From assembly GCA_019096155.1 (NCBI GenBank), contig JAHCVI010000001.1, forward strand, positions 9,238,001 to 9,302,000: 64,000 nt of DNA, in the 5' to 3' direction. The notes under the pieces are model-generated. The model had not been told where the DNA came from. It saw only the letters and a program-made list of their open reading frames with translations, and made no database searches. Position 1 is the stretch's first letter; the number at the start of each line of letters is the position of its first letter. The DNA is from Staphylotrichum longicolle. Its lineage: Eukaryota > Ascomycota > Sordariomycetes > Sordariales > Chaetomiaceae. Both the position numbers and the translations under genes were made by a program. Shown in pieces: positions 44,910 through 54,780 of this stretch.

Positions 44910-45817
44910 GGCTGGGAAAAGTTTTGAGATGCTGGTGGTACTGAACAAGCCAAGGAGTCGAGGTTAACTGGGTATCTTTATCTTTCATTTATACCCCAGG
45001 TGTAAGCTCCTCGGAACTATCGTGAATGTCAAGGGAGGAGGCTGGCAGGACGCTGACTAACACGCCAGGTTATCTCCGTAAAAAGCGACGAATTCTCGGA
45101 GTCCCGGCGCTACCGCAATCCCCTGACGTAACCCTGAATGCAATGGCTTAGGGGACTTGTCTGGGGTCGGCCCAACATTGAACATGGTAAGAATGGCGCT
45201 ACATTCGAGCTTCAGTGAACGCCACCAATGAATTCGGGGAAATCTTACTCAGCGTTTGGGTCCTTCTTGACAAGCCGCTGGGCAAGATGGACATCAGCCC
45301 AGGTACTTACAGTGCTGTTTCTGGTCAAAGAGAAAAAGAAAAAGAACAAGAACAAGAACAAGAACAAGAACAAGAACAAGAAAAGAAAAAAGAAAAAGAA
45401 AAAGAAAAAGAAAAAGAAAAAGAAAAAGAAAAAGAAAAAGAAAAAGAAAAAGAAAAAAGAAAAAGAAAAAGAAAAGAAAAAGAAAAAGAAAAAGAAAAAG
45501 AAAAAGAGAAAGAAAAAAAAGAAGAGGAAGAAAAAAGAAGAGGAAGAGGAAAAGGAAGAGAAAGGAGACAGCCGACTATCGAGCGACATTTGAGCATCGA
45601 GAAAAGAAGCAAGTCAGTTGTAGTTAACATTACCTAGCTACTGCTCGCCAAAAATGGCGTACTGTTGTCTTCAGACGACTTGGGGTGCTTGAGTGCGATG
45701 ATGATGGAATTGCGCCTGGCAGCTCTGTCAATCACAACTGTAAAGGCTCATCCGATCTGCTACTCTGCTACGGCAAGCTTGACAGCCTTGTCTTGTCCGT
45801 CCCCCTCGCTGATTAGG
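44910..45817. other. Intergenic, carries a purine microsatellite
   Basis: SDR promoter, a 240-bp purine tract (45328-45568), and the 3' flank of the lactose-type permease. Open frames across the tract are Lys/Glu or Phe repeats created by it. Confidence 0.6.
45328..45568. repeat. Purine-rich microsatellite (AGAACA then AGAAAA units)
   Basis: About 240 bp in which the plus strand is almost entirely A and G, beginning with AAGAAC hexamers and passing into AAGAAA hexamers, then more irregular AGG/GAA. Typical long polypurine:polypyrimidine tract. Confidence 0.95.
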
Positions 45818-47679
45818 TCACGAGCTCGTTTCAAACTCACGGCAGTCATGAGCAACCTTCTCCTCCTGAGTGACGCCAACAGTATTCAACACCGTTAGCG
45901 CACTCCTCTTCTCCAAACTCTTCTTGACCGGGTTCGGAGCAGAAAAGACCTCCTCCAGCTCCTCCAGCGTGCGGTCTTTGGTCTCGGGGAAGTAAAGTAC
46001 ATAATGACACCCTCGATCAAGTCCCAAAAACAAATACAAGATAAAAGTAGTAGCCGATCTTCTCGAATGCCCGGGCCGCTTGCGTACTGCAAAATAGTCG
46101 ACGCCACCGATGACGCAAAGTTTCCGACAGCGGTTCCCTTGGCACGGGTCGCCGTGGGCAGTGTCTCGGCGATGTACATGCTCTGCAGGGGAGTCCAGCC
46201 AAAGGAGAAGACGATGCCAAAGATGAAGATGAAGGCAATGGTGGTGTTGGCCGCGGCCACCTGGGTCGGGTCGTCGGTGGCCATCTTGCTCGTGCCCGTG
46301 ATGATGGCAAAGCATACGGATGCGAAGACAATCGTATACAACAGAAGGGGGCGCCGGCCAATGAGATCTGTCATGCGTGCTCCGAGAATGGCGCCTAGGA
46401 AGGACTGTTTGATACCTGTTAGGAATGTCTTCCAAAGGACAGATAGATTGGATGTAATTCAGGGGTACAGCGCATTGTCGAGGAGGCGAGCGCCATCCGC
46501 CGGGCCCAACCACAGTGGCCCCGAAAGCACCAAAACATGGGCGTGTAGAAACAGGACGAATGTGACCTACCAAAGCCGGGTTGATGCCATTCAGGGCTAG
46601 AACTTTGTGTTCGTCGGTTATGCCAGCAGACTGCAACATGGCAACCATGTAGTAGGAACTCAGACTGTTGCCGCTGATCTGGCCAAACACGGCCATGCCG
46701 ATAACGCAAATGAGGCGGCGGCGGGCGGAGTGGGTGTCCCAGAGCTCGTGGTAGTCGTACCACTTCTTGTCCGACGCTTCGGTCGAGATCTGCTTCATCA
46801 TCTCCTGCATCTGCAGCTGGACCATGGGGTGGCTGACACGGCCCTCTCCGTGGTATGTTGCAAGCACCTTGGCGGCATCCTCGTGCCGGTCCTGGGCCAT
46901 GAGCCATCTCGGGCTCTCGGGAAGCCAAAAGACGCCCAAGCAGACAATGCCCGAGGTGACCATTTGGCACCAGATCGGGATGCGCCAGGCGTCCAGACTG
47001 TCAATGTAAGCGCAGCCGTAAACGACCCACGAGGCGATGATGCTGCCAATGTACCACGTGCAGTTGTAAAGCCCAGTCAAGGTCCCGCGCCATTTGGGGT
47101 GGGCCATCTCGGAGACATAGCACGGGGCAGAGACGCAGCAGAAGCTGACGCCAAATCCAAGCACGAAGCGGCCGGCCAAGAACTGGCGGGTGGTGGTGCT
47201 GGGAGCCTGGACACATGTGCCGACGATGACAATCAAGGCGCCAACAAACATCCCCCACCGACGGCCGAAATAGTCGTTGACGGGCCCGGTGAAGAAGACG
47301 GCGGCCACGGACCCGATGTTGTACATGGCAAAGACAAGGCCGGTGCTCGAGCCCGCCGTGGTCCTAATCAAGCATTGCTGTTCATCAGCAAAAGTGAGTC
47401 CACGGTCGAGCGGTCTGCTTTGGGCCTAGGTGGCCGTTCTCACATGTTGAAGTAGCGCTGGTACGAAGTCATCCCGTTTAATCCTCCCATCAAGCTCCCA
47501 TCAAATCCATTCAAAGCACCGCAGAGGTAGCTCAACGACAGGACCAGATAGAGGCGGACCATAGGCAGCGACCATGGCGAATACTTGGTGTCGTCGACAT
47601 CATGGGCAAGCTGAACGGCCGCCACGTCGGTATTGACGTGATCAGCTGCGGCGGCTGTCTTTTCGGGACTGGAGCTCAT
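45818..47679 (-). CDS. Lactose-permease-type sugar porter, 3' end frame broken
   Basis: Proton-coupled MFS sugar porter of the LAC12/lacpA type. Exons 47444-47679, 46571-47363 and 45818-46404 (introns 80 and 166 bp). Signatures: NGFDGSLMGGLNGMTSYQRY in TM1, VNDYFGRRWGMFVGALI, GRFVLGFGVSFC, FWLPESPRWLMAQDR after TM6, GQISGNSLSSYYM in TM7, ARMTDLIGRRPLLLYT, and TLEELEEVFSAPNPVKKSL at the C-terminus. The frame is lost three times within 80 bp in TM11-12: between YASGP and FEKIGYYFYLVFVF, before WDLIEGVIMYF, and before FPETKDRTLEEL. Each is cured by one base in a homopolymer (46070-46072, 46026-46030, 45994-45996), so sequence error is likely. It is divergent from the GH2 beta-galactosidase, which strongly suggests lactose or a related beta-galactoside as substrate. 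Confidence 0.88.
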
Positions 47680-48610
47680 GGCGCTGACAATGTAGTGAGC
47701 AGAGCAGGCTTGTCGGGTGTTCTGAGTGGTACTTGCCTGCTCTTTTGGTGTTTAGAACGGAGGGGCCACAGGCGAGTTCCTCTCTCGGGCAGTGATCAGT
47801 CTGATGTGTGCTATTTGTTTCGTCTGCCAATGGGCGGTCGAGCCCAGTCACACGACTTCGTCCCAAAGACTGGACAGTGGAATCACAGCCCCATGCACTG
47901 CGTCGTCCGTGGACTGTCGCAAGCTTCTCGACGTTTGGTTGCATTTGCTTCCCCGCACCGCGACACGTAGAACATGGGCTTCCAGACCTTCCGTTTTCGA
48001 TGCAGGACGCGGTTGGGCGATATTGGCTGATGCGACACAGAACATGGAGTTGCGCCTGGAACCCTGACGGCGTGAACTGGGGTCGGTATTTGGCTATGTC
48101 GAGGTTGTGTCGCGCTGCTCGGCTCTTGCTTCCCCGAGCAAGCACAAGACTTGCCATCCCTCTGGACCCGGCAACCGTGGGCAACCGATTGGCGGGATTT
48201 TTGGCGGCAGCCAGAAGGAATAGATTGGCATCCACTGCGACCATTGCCGATCTCTGAATGCCAGATACAGACGTGACATTACTGTCCTCAACAAGGTTGC
48301 AATCCTTTGACTGCGAGGACTGCGAGGGGATCTGTGGGGATTCAGTGAGTGCGGAGACTGGCAGTGCGGGGGATGCAGCGGAATTGCTCTGTGGTTGCCA
48401 GTCGTTAACTAACTAACGTTAACGCTATTGGACCACGGCACTTGCGGCAACGACAACAAAACACCACCATCGACTCGAACCCCGCATGCACCGACCAACA
48501 TTCAAGCGATCAGTCAACATCAAAAGTGGCCAAACCTTCAAAAACCTTTCGAGACCGTCCTCAGCTTTCACCAGTGTCGGCCCCCACACCACTCCCCACA
48601 ACCAACCAAG
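47680..48610. promoter_or_regulatory. Shared bidirectional promoter of permease and beta-galactosidase
   Basis: 931 bp between the start codons of the divergent pair. Three CreA/Mig1-like sites (SYGGRG) cluster at 48334-48339 (GTGGGG), 48351-48356 (GCGGAG) and 48366-48371 (GCGGGG), nearer the beta-galactosidase. CCAAT boxes in reverse (ATTGG) occur at 48022-48026 and 48188-48192. This suggests glucose repression of both genes; the inducing factor's site is not identified. Confidence 0.65.
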
Positions 48611-51600
48611 ATGGGGAATCCCAAAGGCACTGGCATTGCCCCTCAGGAAGACGAGAGCAGGCCCGACTACGCCAATGAGACCGTTTTCAAGAGGAACGCG
48701 CTGCCTCCGCGATCCTATTACATTCCCGAGACGGCCATTGCCCTGAATGGTCTCTGGGAGTTCAATTATGCGTCAACCCCACTGGAAGCCCCTGATCCGA
48801 CCTCCTCCCATGATGATGACCCTGGCCATTGGTCAACCCTCCAAGTCCCAGGCCACTGGCAACTCCAGGGTTACGGAATCCCCCATTACACAAACGTCCA
48901 ATTTCCGATTCCCGTCAATCCGCCCTATGTCCCCACTGAGAATCCCACGGGCACCTACCGCCGAACCTTCCGTGTACCCGCGGCATGGGACCGCCACTCG
49001 CAGCTTCGTCTGCGCTTCGATGGCGTTGACAGCGCCTATCACCTCTGGGTGAACGGCACTTTGGTGGGATATGCACAAGGATCCCGGAACCCCCACGAGT
49101 TTGATGTGACTCCATACATAGACAGAGACGGCCCGAACCAGGTGTCGGTCAGAGTGTACCAATGGAGCGACGGGTCTTACATTGAGGACCAGGACCAGTG
49201 GTGGCTCTCAGGTTTGCAGATCCCCATATGTCTGTTCTCGTCACACCGGTGCTCACAGAAGAAGGCATTTACCGCGATGTGCATTTGATCTCCCTCCCGT
49301 CAGACTCAAGGATCGAGGACTGGTTCCTTAGAGCGGGCCTAGATGGCGAGTATAAGAACGGAACTCTGGACGCTACCATCGACGTCGTCACCTCCACAAC
49401 AGCCGCCATCACCGTCACAGTTCGAGAGCTGTCTAAGAATGGAGGGAGCACCCTTGGGAGCGCAGAGAAACAGATCGGCAACGACGGCAAGGTTCACCTC
49501 GCCATCTCGGTCAAGGAACCGGCAAAATGGACCGCCGAGACACCTCATCTCTATGCCGTCGAGCTCAAACTCACAACTGCCTCAACCACCCAGACCGTGC
49601 ATCAGAAAGTTGGGTTCCGCAAGATAGAGCTGAAGAAGGGCTTGATCTGCGTCAATGGCCAACCCATCCAGTTCCATGGAGTGAACAGGCATGACCACCA
49701 TCCGCTCTTTGGCCGCGCGGTCCCCGTGGACTTCATCCGAAAAGACTTGCTGCTCATGAAAACGCACAACATCAACGCCCTCCGCTGCAGCCACTATCCG
49801 AGCCACCCGAAGCTGTTCGAAATTGCCGACGAGCTCGGGCTCTGGGTCATCGACGAAGCAGACCTTGAGTGCCACGGATTCTACGACGCTGTCGCGCGCC
49901 CGCAGGACATTCCCGAAGAGATGGACTACGAGGAGCGCAAGAAGCTCACCTTTCCCCGAGCCGCCCAGTACACAAGCAACAACCCATCCTGGACGGCCGC
50001 CTACCTGGACCGCATGGAGCAGATGGTGCAGCGGGACAAAAAACCACCTTCCGTCATCATCTGGTCCTTGGGCAACGAAGCCTTCTACGGCCAAAACCAC
50101 AAAGCCATGTACGACTATGCGAAGAAAGTCGACCCCGGGCGGCTGGTGCACTATGAAGGAGATCCGCATGCCAAATCTGCCGACATGTACTCGTACATGT
50201 ATACCTCTGTCGACCAGCTCATCAAGCTGGCAGAAACGGAGGGCGTCAATTCCGATGGGTCCTTCGAGAAGCCCATAATTCTCTGCGAGTACGCACACGC
50301 AATGGGAAACGGGCCAGGCTGGCTCGAGGACTACGAAGAGGCGTTTCGCACCTACCCCCGGCTCCAAGGAGGTTTCATCTGGGAATGGGCCAACCACGGT
50401 CTCTGGAAAGAAGACGCCGACGGCAAATCGTACTATGCCTATGGCGGCGATTTTGGGGACGTGCCAAACGATGGCGCCTTTGTCATGGACGGTCTTCTCT
50501 ACAGTACGCACAAGCCGACCCCTGGCCTGATCGAGCTCAAGAAGGTCATACAGCCCGTGAAAATGGAAGTCGAGGGGACCCACCTCGTGATCTCTAATCT
50601 GTTTAACTTCGTTGGTCTTGGGCACCTCAGCGCGACTTACAAAGTGGAGGCGTTCTCTGACAGGTGAGAGACCTGAGAGCACTGACTTCTGAAGTTCGTC
50701 GTTAACATCTTCCAGCACAACCCTTCTAGATTCTGGTCTGCTGGATTTTCCAGAGGTTGCACCAGGCTCAACTGCCAAGATCCCTCTTCCTGCTACGAGA
50801 CACAATCCTCCATCTGAGGCAGCAACGGAGGTGTACCTGACGGTTTCTCTCCGCCTCCGGGCTGCAACATCGTGGGCTGACGCAGGACACGAGGTTGCCT
50901 GGTTCCAACACCGTGTCCAAGATGCCCAACCTCCATCTGTCAGCCTGACCCCTTCCTCTCTTGAGTTCCAAGCCCTCGAGGTGGCGACAACCGGCGCGCA
51001 GCTTCGAGTAACCGGCAACAACTTCACCTTCGTCTTTGACCGAGCCCGCGGCTACCTCACCCACTGGTCAGCGGGCAACACCGACCTGCTCGAGCCCGAC
51101 CCCGCCACCCGCGCCGCCATCATCCCGTCCTTCTGGCGGCCCCCAACCGACAACGACAACCCGCACTCCCTCCCCTACTGGCACCGCTTCGGCGTCGACG
51201 CGCTCACAAGCCAGCTCCGCTCCGCCGCCATCACCAACCCCGCCGACCACCCGCACCACGCCGCCGAAATTACCTTCACCACCTTCCTCACCCCGCCCAT
51301 CCTCGACTGGGGCTACCTCGCCACAGCAACCTACACCATCTCCCCCGCCGGCCGCCTCACCGTCTCCCTCCGCCTGCGGCCCGCGGGCGCCTACCCGCCC
51401 AAGCACGTGCCCCGCGCGGGCCTCAACCTGCGCCTGCCCCGCCGCCTGGACGAGGTCGCGTGGCTCGGCCTCGGGCCGGGCGAGTCGTACCCGGACAAGC
51501 GCGCCGCGCAGCGCGTCGGGGTGTGGCGCGCGGCGTCGGTCGCCGCGCTGCACACGCCGTACGAGGTGCCGCAGGAGGGCGGGAACCGCATGGGCACGCG

Positions 51601-51919
51601 GTGGGTGAGCGTGCGGGCGCCGGGCGGCGCCGGCAGCGGGGTCAGGGTCACGGCGCCGGCGGGCGGGGCGGAGGCTGTGGAGTGGTCGGGGAACTGCGAG
51701 AGGGCGTTTAGCTTCAAGGTGGGGAGGTACAGCGATGCGGCGGTCCAGGCCGCGCGGCATCCGTGTGATTTGGTCGAGGAGGAGGCGACGCTGTTGCGGT
51801 TGGATGCGAGGGTCGCGGGGGTGGGGACTGCGGCCTGCGGGCCGGGGGTGAGGGAGGATTTGTTGGTGCCGGTGGAGGAGATGGAGTTTGGGTTCTGCTT
51901 GGAGGCGGTGGGTGTGTAA
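48611..51919 (+). CDS. Beta-galactosidase, glycoside hydrolase family 2 (LAC4/bgaD type)
   Basis: Intracellular enzyme cleaving lactose to glucose and galactose. Exons 48611-49211, 49265-50663 and 50716-51919 (introns 53 and 52 bp) give 1067 residues, near LacZ in length. Domain order: jelly-roll sugar-binding (LWEFNYAS ... VPGHWQLQGYGIPHYTNVQF), immunoglobulin-like domain (SDGSYIEDQDQWWLS/GIYRDVHL), TIM barrel, second Ig-like, and beta-sandwich 5 (FVFDRARGYLTHW, PSFWRPPTDNDNP, LGLGPGESYPDKRAA). The catalytic acid/base Glu is in VIIWSLGNEAFYG and the nucleophile Glu in IILCEYAHAMGNG; GVNRHDHHPLFGRAV and RCSHYPSHPKLFEIADELGL are also family hallmarks. No signal peptide, so cytosolic, which requires the neighbouring permease. 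The ATG at 48611 is the first fitting the domain; upstream frame is promoter. Confidence 0.95.
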
Positions 51920-52962
51920 CTAAGCGGAGCGAGATGCAGACTTTTCGACAACTAGAGGAAGAGTGTGTTGTTCGTTGTCGTTACAATATTTCTTGAGTTC
52001 AAGATGCCGGCAATTGCCGTCGACAAGAAAGGCCCTTTACCTTATTTTTGCTGTGTACTTTGGCCTTGCTTGTTGATGAAGACCGAAGACAGAGCATCAC
52101 GCCCGGAGTAAATAGATAATTCAGTTTGACCCCTTTCGCTTCGCTATTAGAGATAACAGGCGGACCCTGATCGGAAGAGTCTACGTTTGGTCCGACTTGG
52201 ACCCCTTTTGCCCGAAGAGCTGCTCTGATTCTGCAACACATATTCTCGGCCATGAGGTTTTCCTCCTTTTACTCTTCCTCTTCCTTCTTCAATCCATCAA
52301 CTCCTCAATGTACTGGTCACTCTATGGGTCAATATTCAGGTTAGAGCTTTCGGGGCTGAACTTTCAGGTTAGAACTTTCAGGTTAGAACTTTCAGGTAGA
52401 ACTTTCAGGTAGAACTTTCAGGTTACAGAACTTCAGCCTCATTTATTCAATTTTAATCTATCATGACGTCCCATGTTCTACTTCTCGTGAACGATGGAGT
52501 GAGGAGAAGCAAAAGCCGTCTACAATACCTCGATTCCCGCTTCTGGCAGATCAACTGATGGGAAAGGTTTGACAATGAGCACATGCGGCAGATGCTCTTG
52601 AAAAGTTATTGAACGTTAATACCTCGAATCAGGGGGAACAGGCCTGACGACATCGAGAGACAAGTTTGAGAGTCAAATCGTTCAAAAAATAGAAATCTTG
52701 TCTATCTCAGCTCCCAAGCCTTCTATGTTTAGCATGCCGTCAAAATCGAAATTCACTCCTGGGTATCCATCCTGCTCTACCGTGATCAATCACCGATATA
52801 CACAAGGCCGTCCGTGTCCCTCCTGGTGTTGCACTGCAACAATGACCGAAAAATCAACGACTCTTGACATGGAATCATCAACAACCCAATACCTATCCAG
52901 GTCCGCTTCCTGGATTTCATCAGTCATCAAACGAGACCTCCAAAAGCCCTGGAGCCTCTTGC
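51920..52962. other. Intergenic with a tandem repeat
   Basis: Between the convergent ends of the beta-galactosidase and the second sugar porter. Carries the tandem repeat at 52335-52435; the rest is AT-richer with no gene seen. Confidence 0.6.
52335..52435. repeat. Degenerate tandem repeat, unit about 14 bp
   Basis: Six to seven copies of GGTTAGAACTTTCA and shortened GGTAGAACTTTCA variants in direct order, in the 3' intergenic region. Confidence 0.9.
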
Positions 52963-54780
52963 TCAGTCTCGATCCGCCCGCGCGGACATGTTCAGTCCAT
53001 CACCCCACCCACCATCGGCGCCGTGCTCATTGACAATCACGCCGCTGGCGTTGTTAGACGAGTCACCGCTCGCCGCCGCCTTCTCCTCCTCGTCGCGCGC
53101 GTCACGACCTGCGCCCATCCGGGCGCTGCCGTCGACGAGGCCGTACTGCCGAGCATACTGCTCAATCTCCTCTGGCTGCAGCTGCGGCAGCTCCTTGGCC
53201 GCCTTCACGTACGAGATGTTCTCGACGTGGCCCTTGGCAAAGATGAGGTCGATCTCCTCGAGCGAGCGGCGAGCCGTCTCGGGGTAGAAGAAGTAGATTA
53301 CCGGGATGAAGCAGGCGTTGACGGCGGCAAAGAAGAGGTAGGTACCCCAGCCGATGTTGGAGACCATGATGGGCGTGACCATGACGATGAGGAAGTTGAA
53401 GAGCCAGTTGACGCACGTGCTGACGGCGTTGGCCTTGCCGCGCGTCTTGACCGGGTTCACCTCGGCCGGGTACAGCCAGGGCAGAGGCAGCCAGGTGGCG
53501 CCGAAGAAGGCAATGTATGTGAAGAGGCCGACGGCGGCGCCGCGTGCGATCATGGGGTCGTCCGGGATCAGGCAGGCGAAGGTGATGACCATGCTGAGAC
53601 ACTGTCCAATCGAGCCGATCAGGAAGAGACGCCTCCGGCCGACGCGCTCAATGACGAACCACGATGTGGTTGCGAAGATGGCGTAGACGACCATGTTGAC
53701 GCCGCCCAGTAGGAGACTCATGTTGTGGTCCTCGCCGATGGACTTTTGGAACAGGATGGGGAAGTAGTAAATGACGGCGTTGCAACCACCGATTTGCTGC
53801 ATGAGCTGGGAGCTGGACCCCAGCAGCATGCGCCGCAAATGTTGCGTCTTGCCGCCGGTCGTCAGGGCCTTGATCGGGGTGCTCTTCTGGCCGAAGCCGC
53901 CAGCAGCGCGGAGAGAGTCCATGATGACGTTGCGCTCGAGAATCGTCTCCTCGCCGTCCACATCGTAGCCGCGAATGGCGGCGATGACTCGGTCGGCATC
54001 TTCGACGCGCTGGTGGCTCAAAAGCCATCTCGGAGATTCGGGAAGGAAGCACATGGGAATGATGATGAAAATGGCGAAGACAACCTGGAAAGCAATGGGG
54101 AATCGCCACACAAGGTCGTCTGGTCCGTAAGACGCTCCGTAGTCGATCCAGTAGGCGATCAAGGTGCCAAAGGCAATGGTGGCGCCCTCGATGCAGATCA
54201 AGAGACCTCTGTTGGACGTTTTGCTGCACTCGGCTGCAACTCAAGTCAGCACCAAGACACAGTCAATGTTTTGTCTGTCAGAGTGCGTTACTCACCCTGC
54301 TAAGTTGTTCGTCGAGGTGTTCACGCCGTTACCGATGCCCATGACGACTCTCCCCACAAAGAACTGGGCAAGGGGTGTCGCGCCAGGCATGGAAGTGACC
54401 TGGATGATGACGCCCAACAGCATGATGAAAGCGCCGAGGATGATGGCTTTGCGTCGCCCGAGGATGTCGCCGACCCAGAGAATGAACATGGCACCAGCGA
54501 GACAGCCCAGCTCGTAGATGGCAGTGACAAGCCCTTGCATCGTTGAGTCGTCCCTGGTCGCTTCGAACACATCGTTGAAAGCGGGCGCGGTGATGATGCC
54601 GCTCATAACACTACGGGCGATATCAGCACAAGGATCCGTGTGTAGGGTAGAAGCGCTGAGCATAGAGCGAGCGACTTACCCTTGGTCATATCCAAAGAGG
54701 AGGAACCCTGTGGTTGCAACAGTCGAGACGGCGATCGAGAGGGGCCTGCCCGAGAGGCCCATAAACTTTGGAGGGGCCAT
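52963..54780 (-). CDS. Sugar porter of the STL1/hexose group, exon 2-3 junction unclear
   Basis: MFS sugar transporter of about 560 residues. Exon 1 (54680-54780) encodes MAPPKFMGLSGRPLSIAVST and TTGFLLFGYDQG; exon 2 (54296-54610) VMSGIITAPAFNDVF to MGIGNGVNTSTNNLA; exon 3 (to 52963) AECSKTSNRGLLICIEGATI, FLPESPRWLLSHQRVEDADR, LMQQIGGCNAVIYYFPILFQ, ERVGRRRLFLIG and YPAEVNPVKTRGKANAVSTC. This is the STL1-like branch with QQIGG in TM7 and PETARRSLEEID at the end. At the exon 2-3 splice the canonical donor (GTGAGT after GCAGG) and the natural acceptor (54234) are out of phase by one; a GGG at 54295-54297 read as GG would fix it. An acceptor at 54224 keeps phase but drops ECS. The C-terminal tail is Ala/Gly/Asp-rich. 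Confidence 0.88.

Noticed and set aside
45215..45637. Lys/Glu repeat protein of 140 codons
   Set aside because: Produced entirely by the purine microsatellite.
46607..47455. 282-codon plus-strand open frame
   Set aside because: Antisense to the lactose-type permease exon 2.
49582..51027. 481-codon minus-strand open frame
   Set aside because: Antisense to the GH2 beta-galactosidase and runs through its intron; composition is the mirror of the real codons.
20379..54780. Tandem duplication of sugar porters
   Set aside because: The porters at 20379, 45818 and 52963 differ in signature motifs, intron positions and orientation, so they are separate family members, not recent copies.
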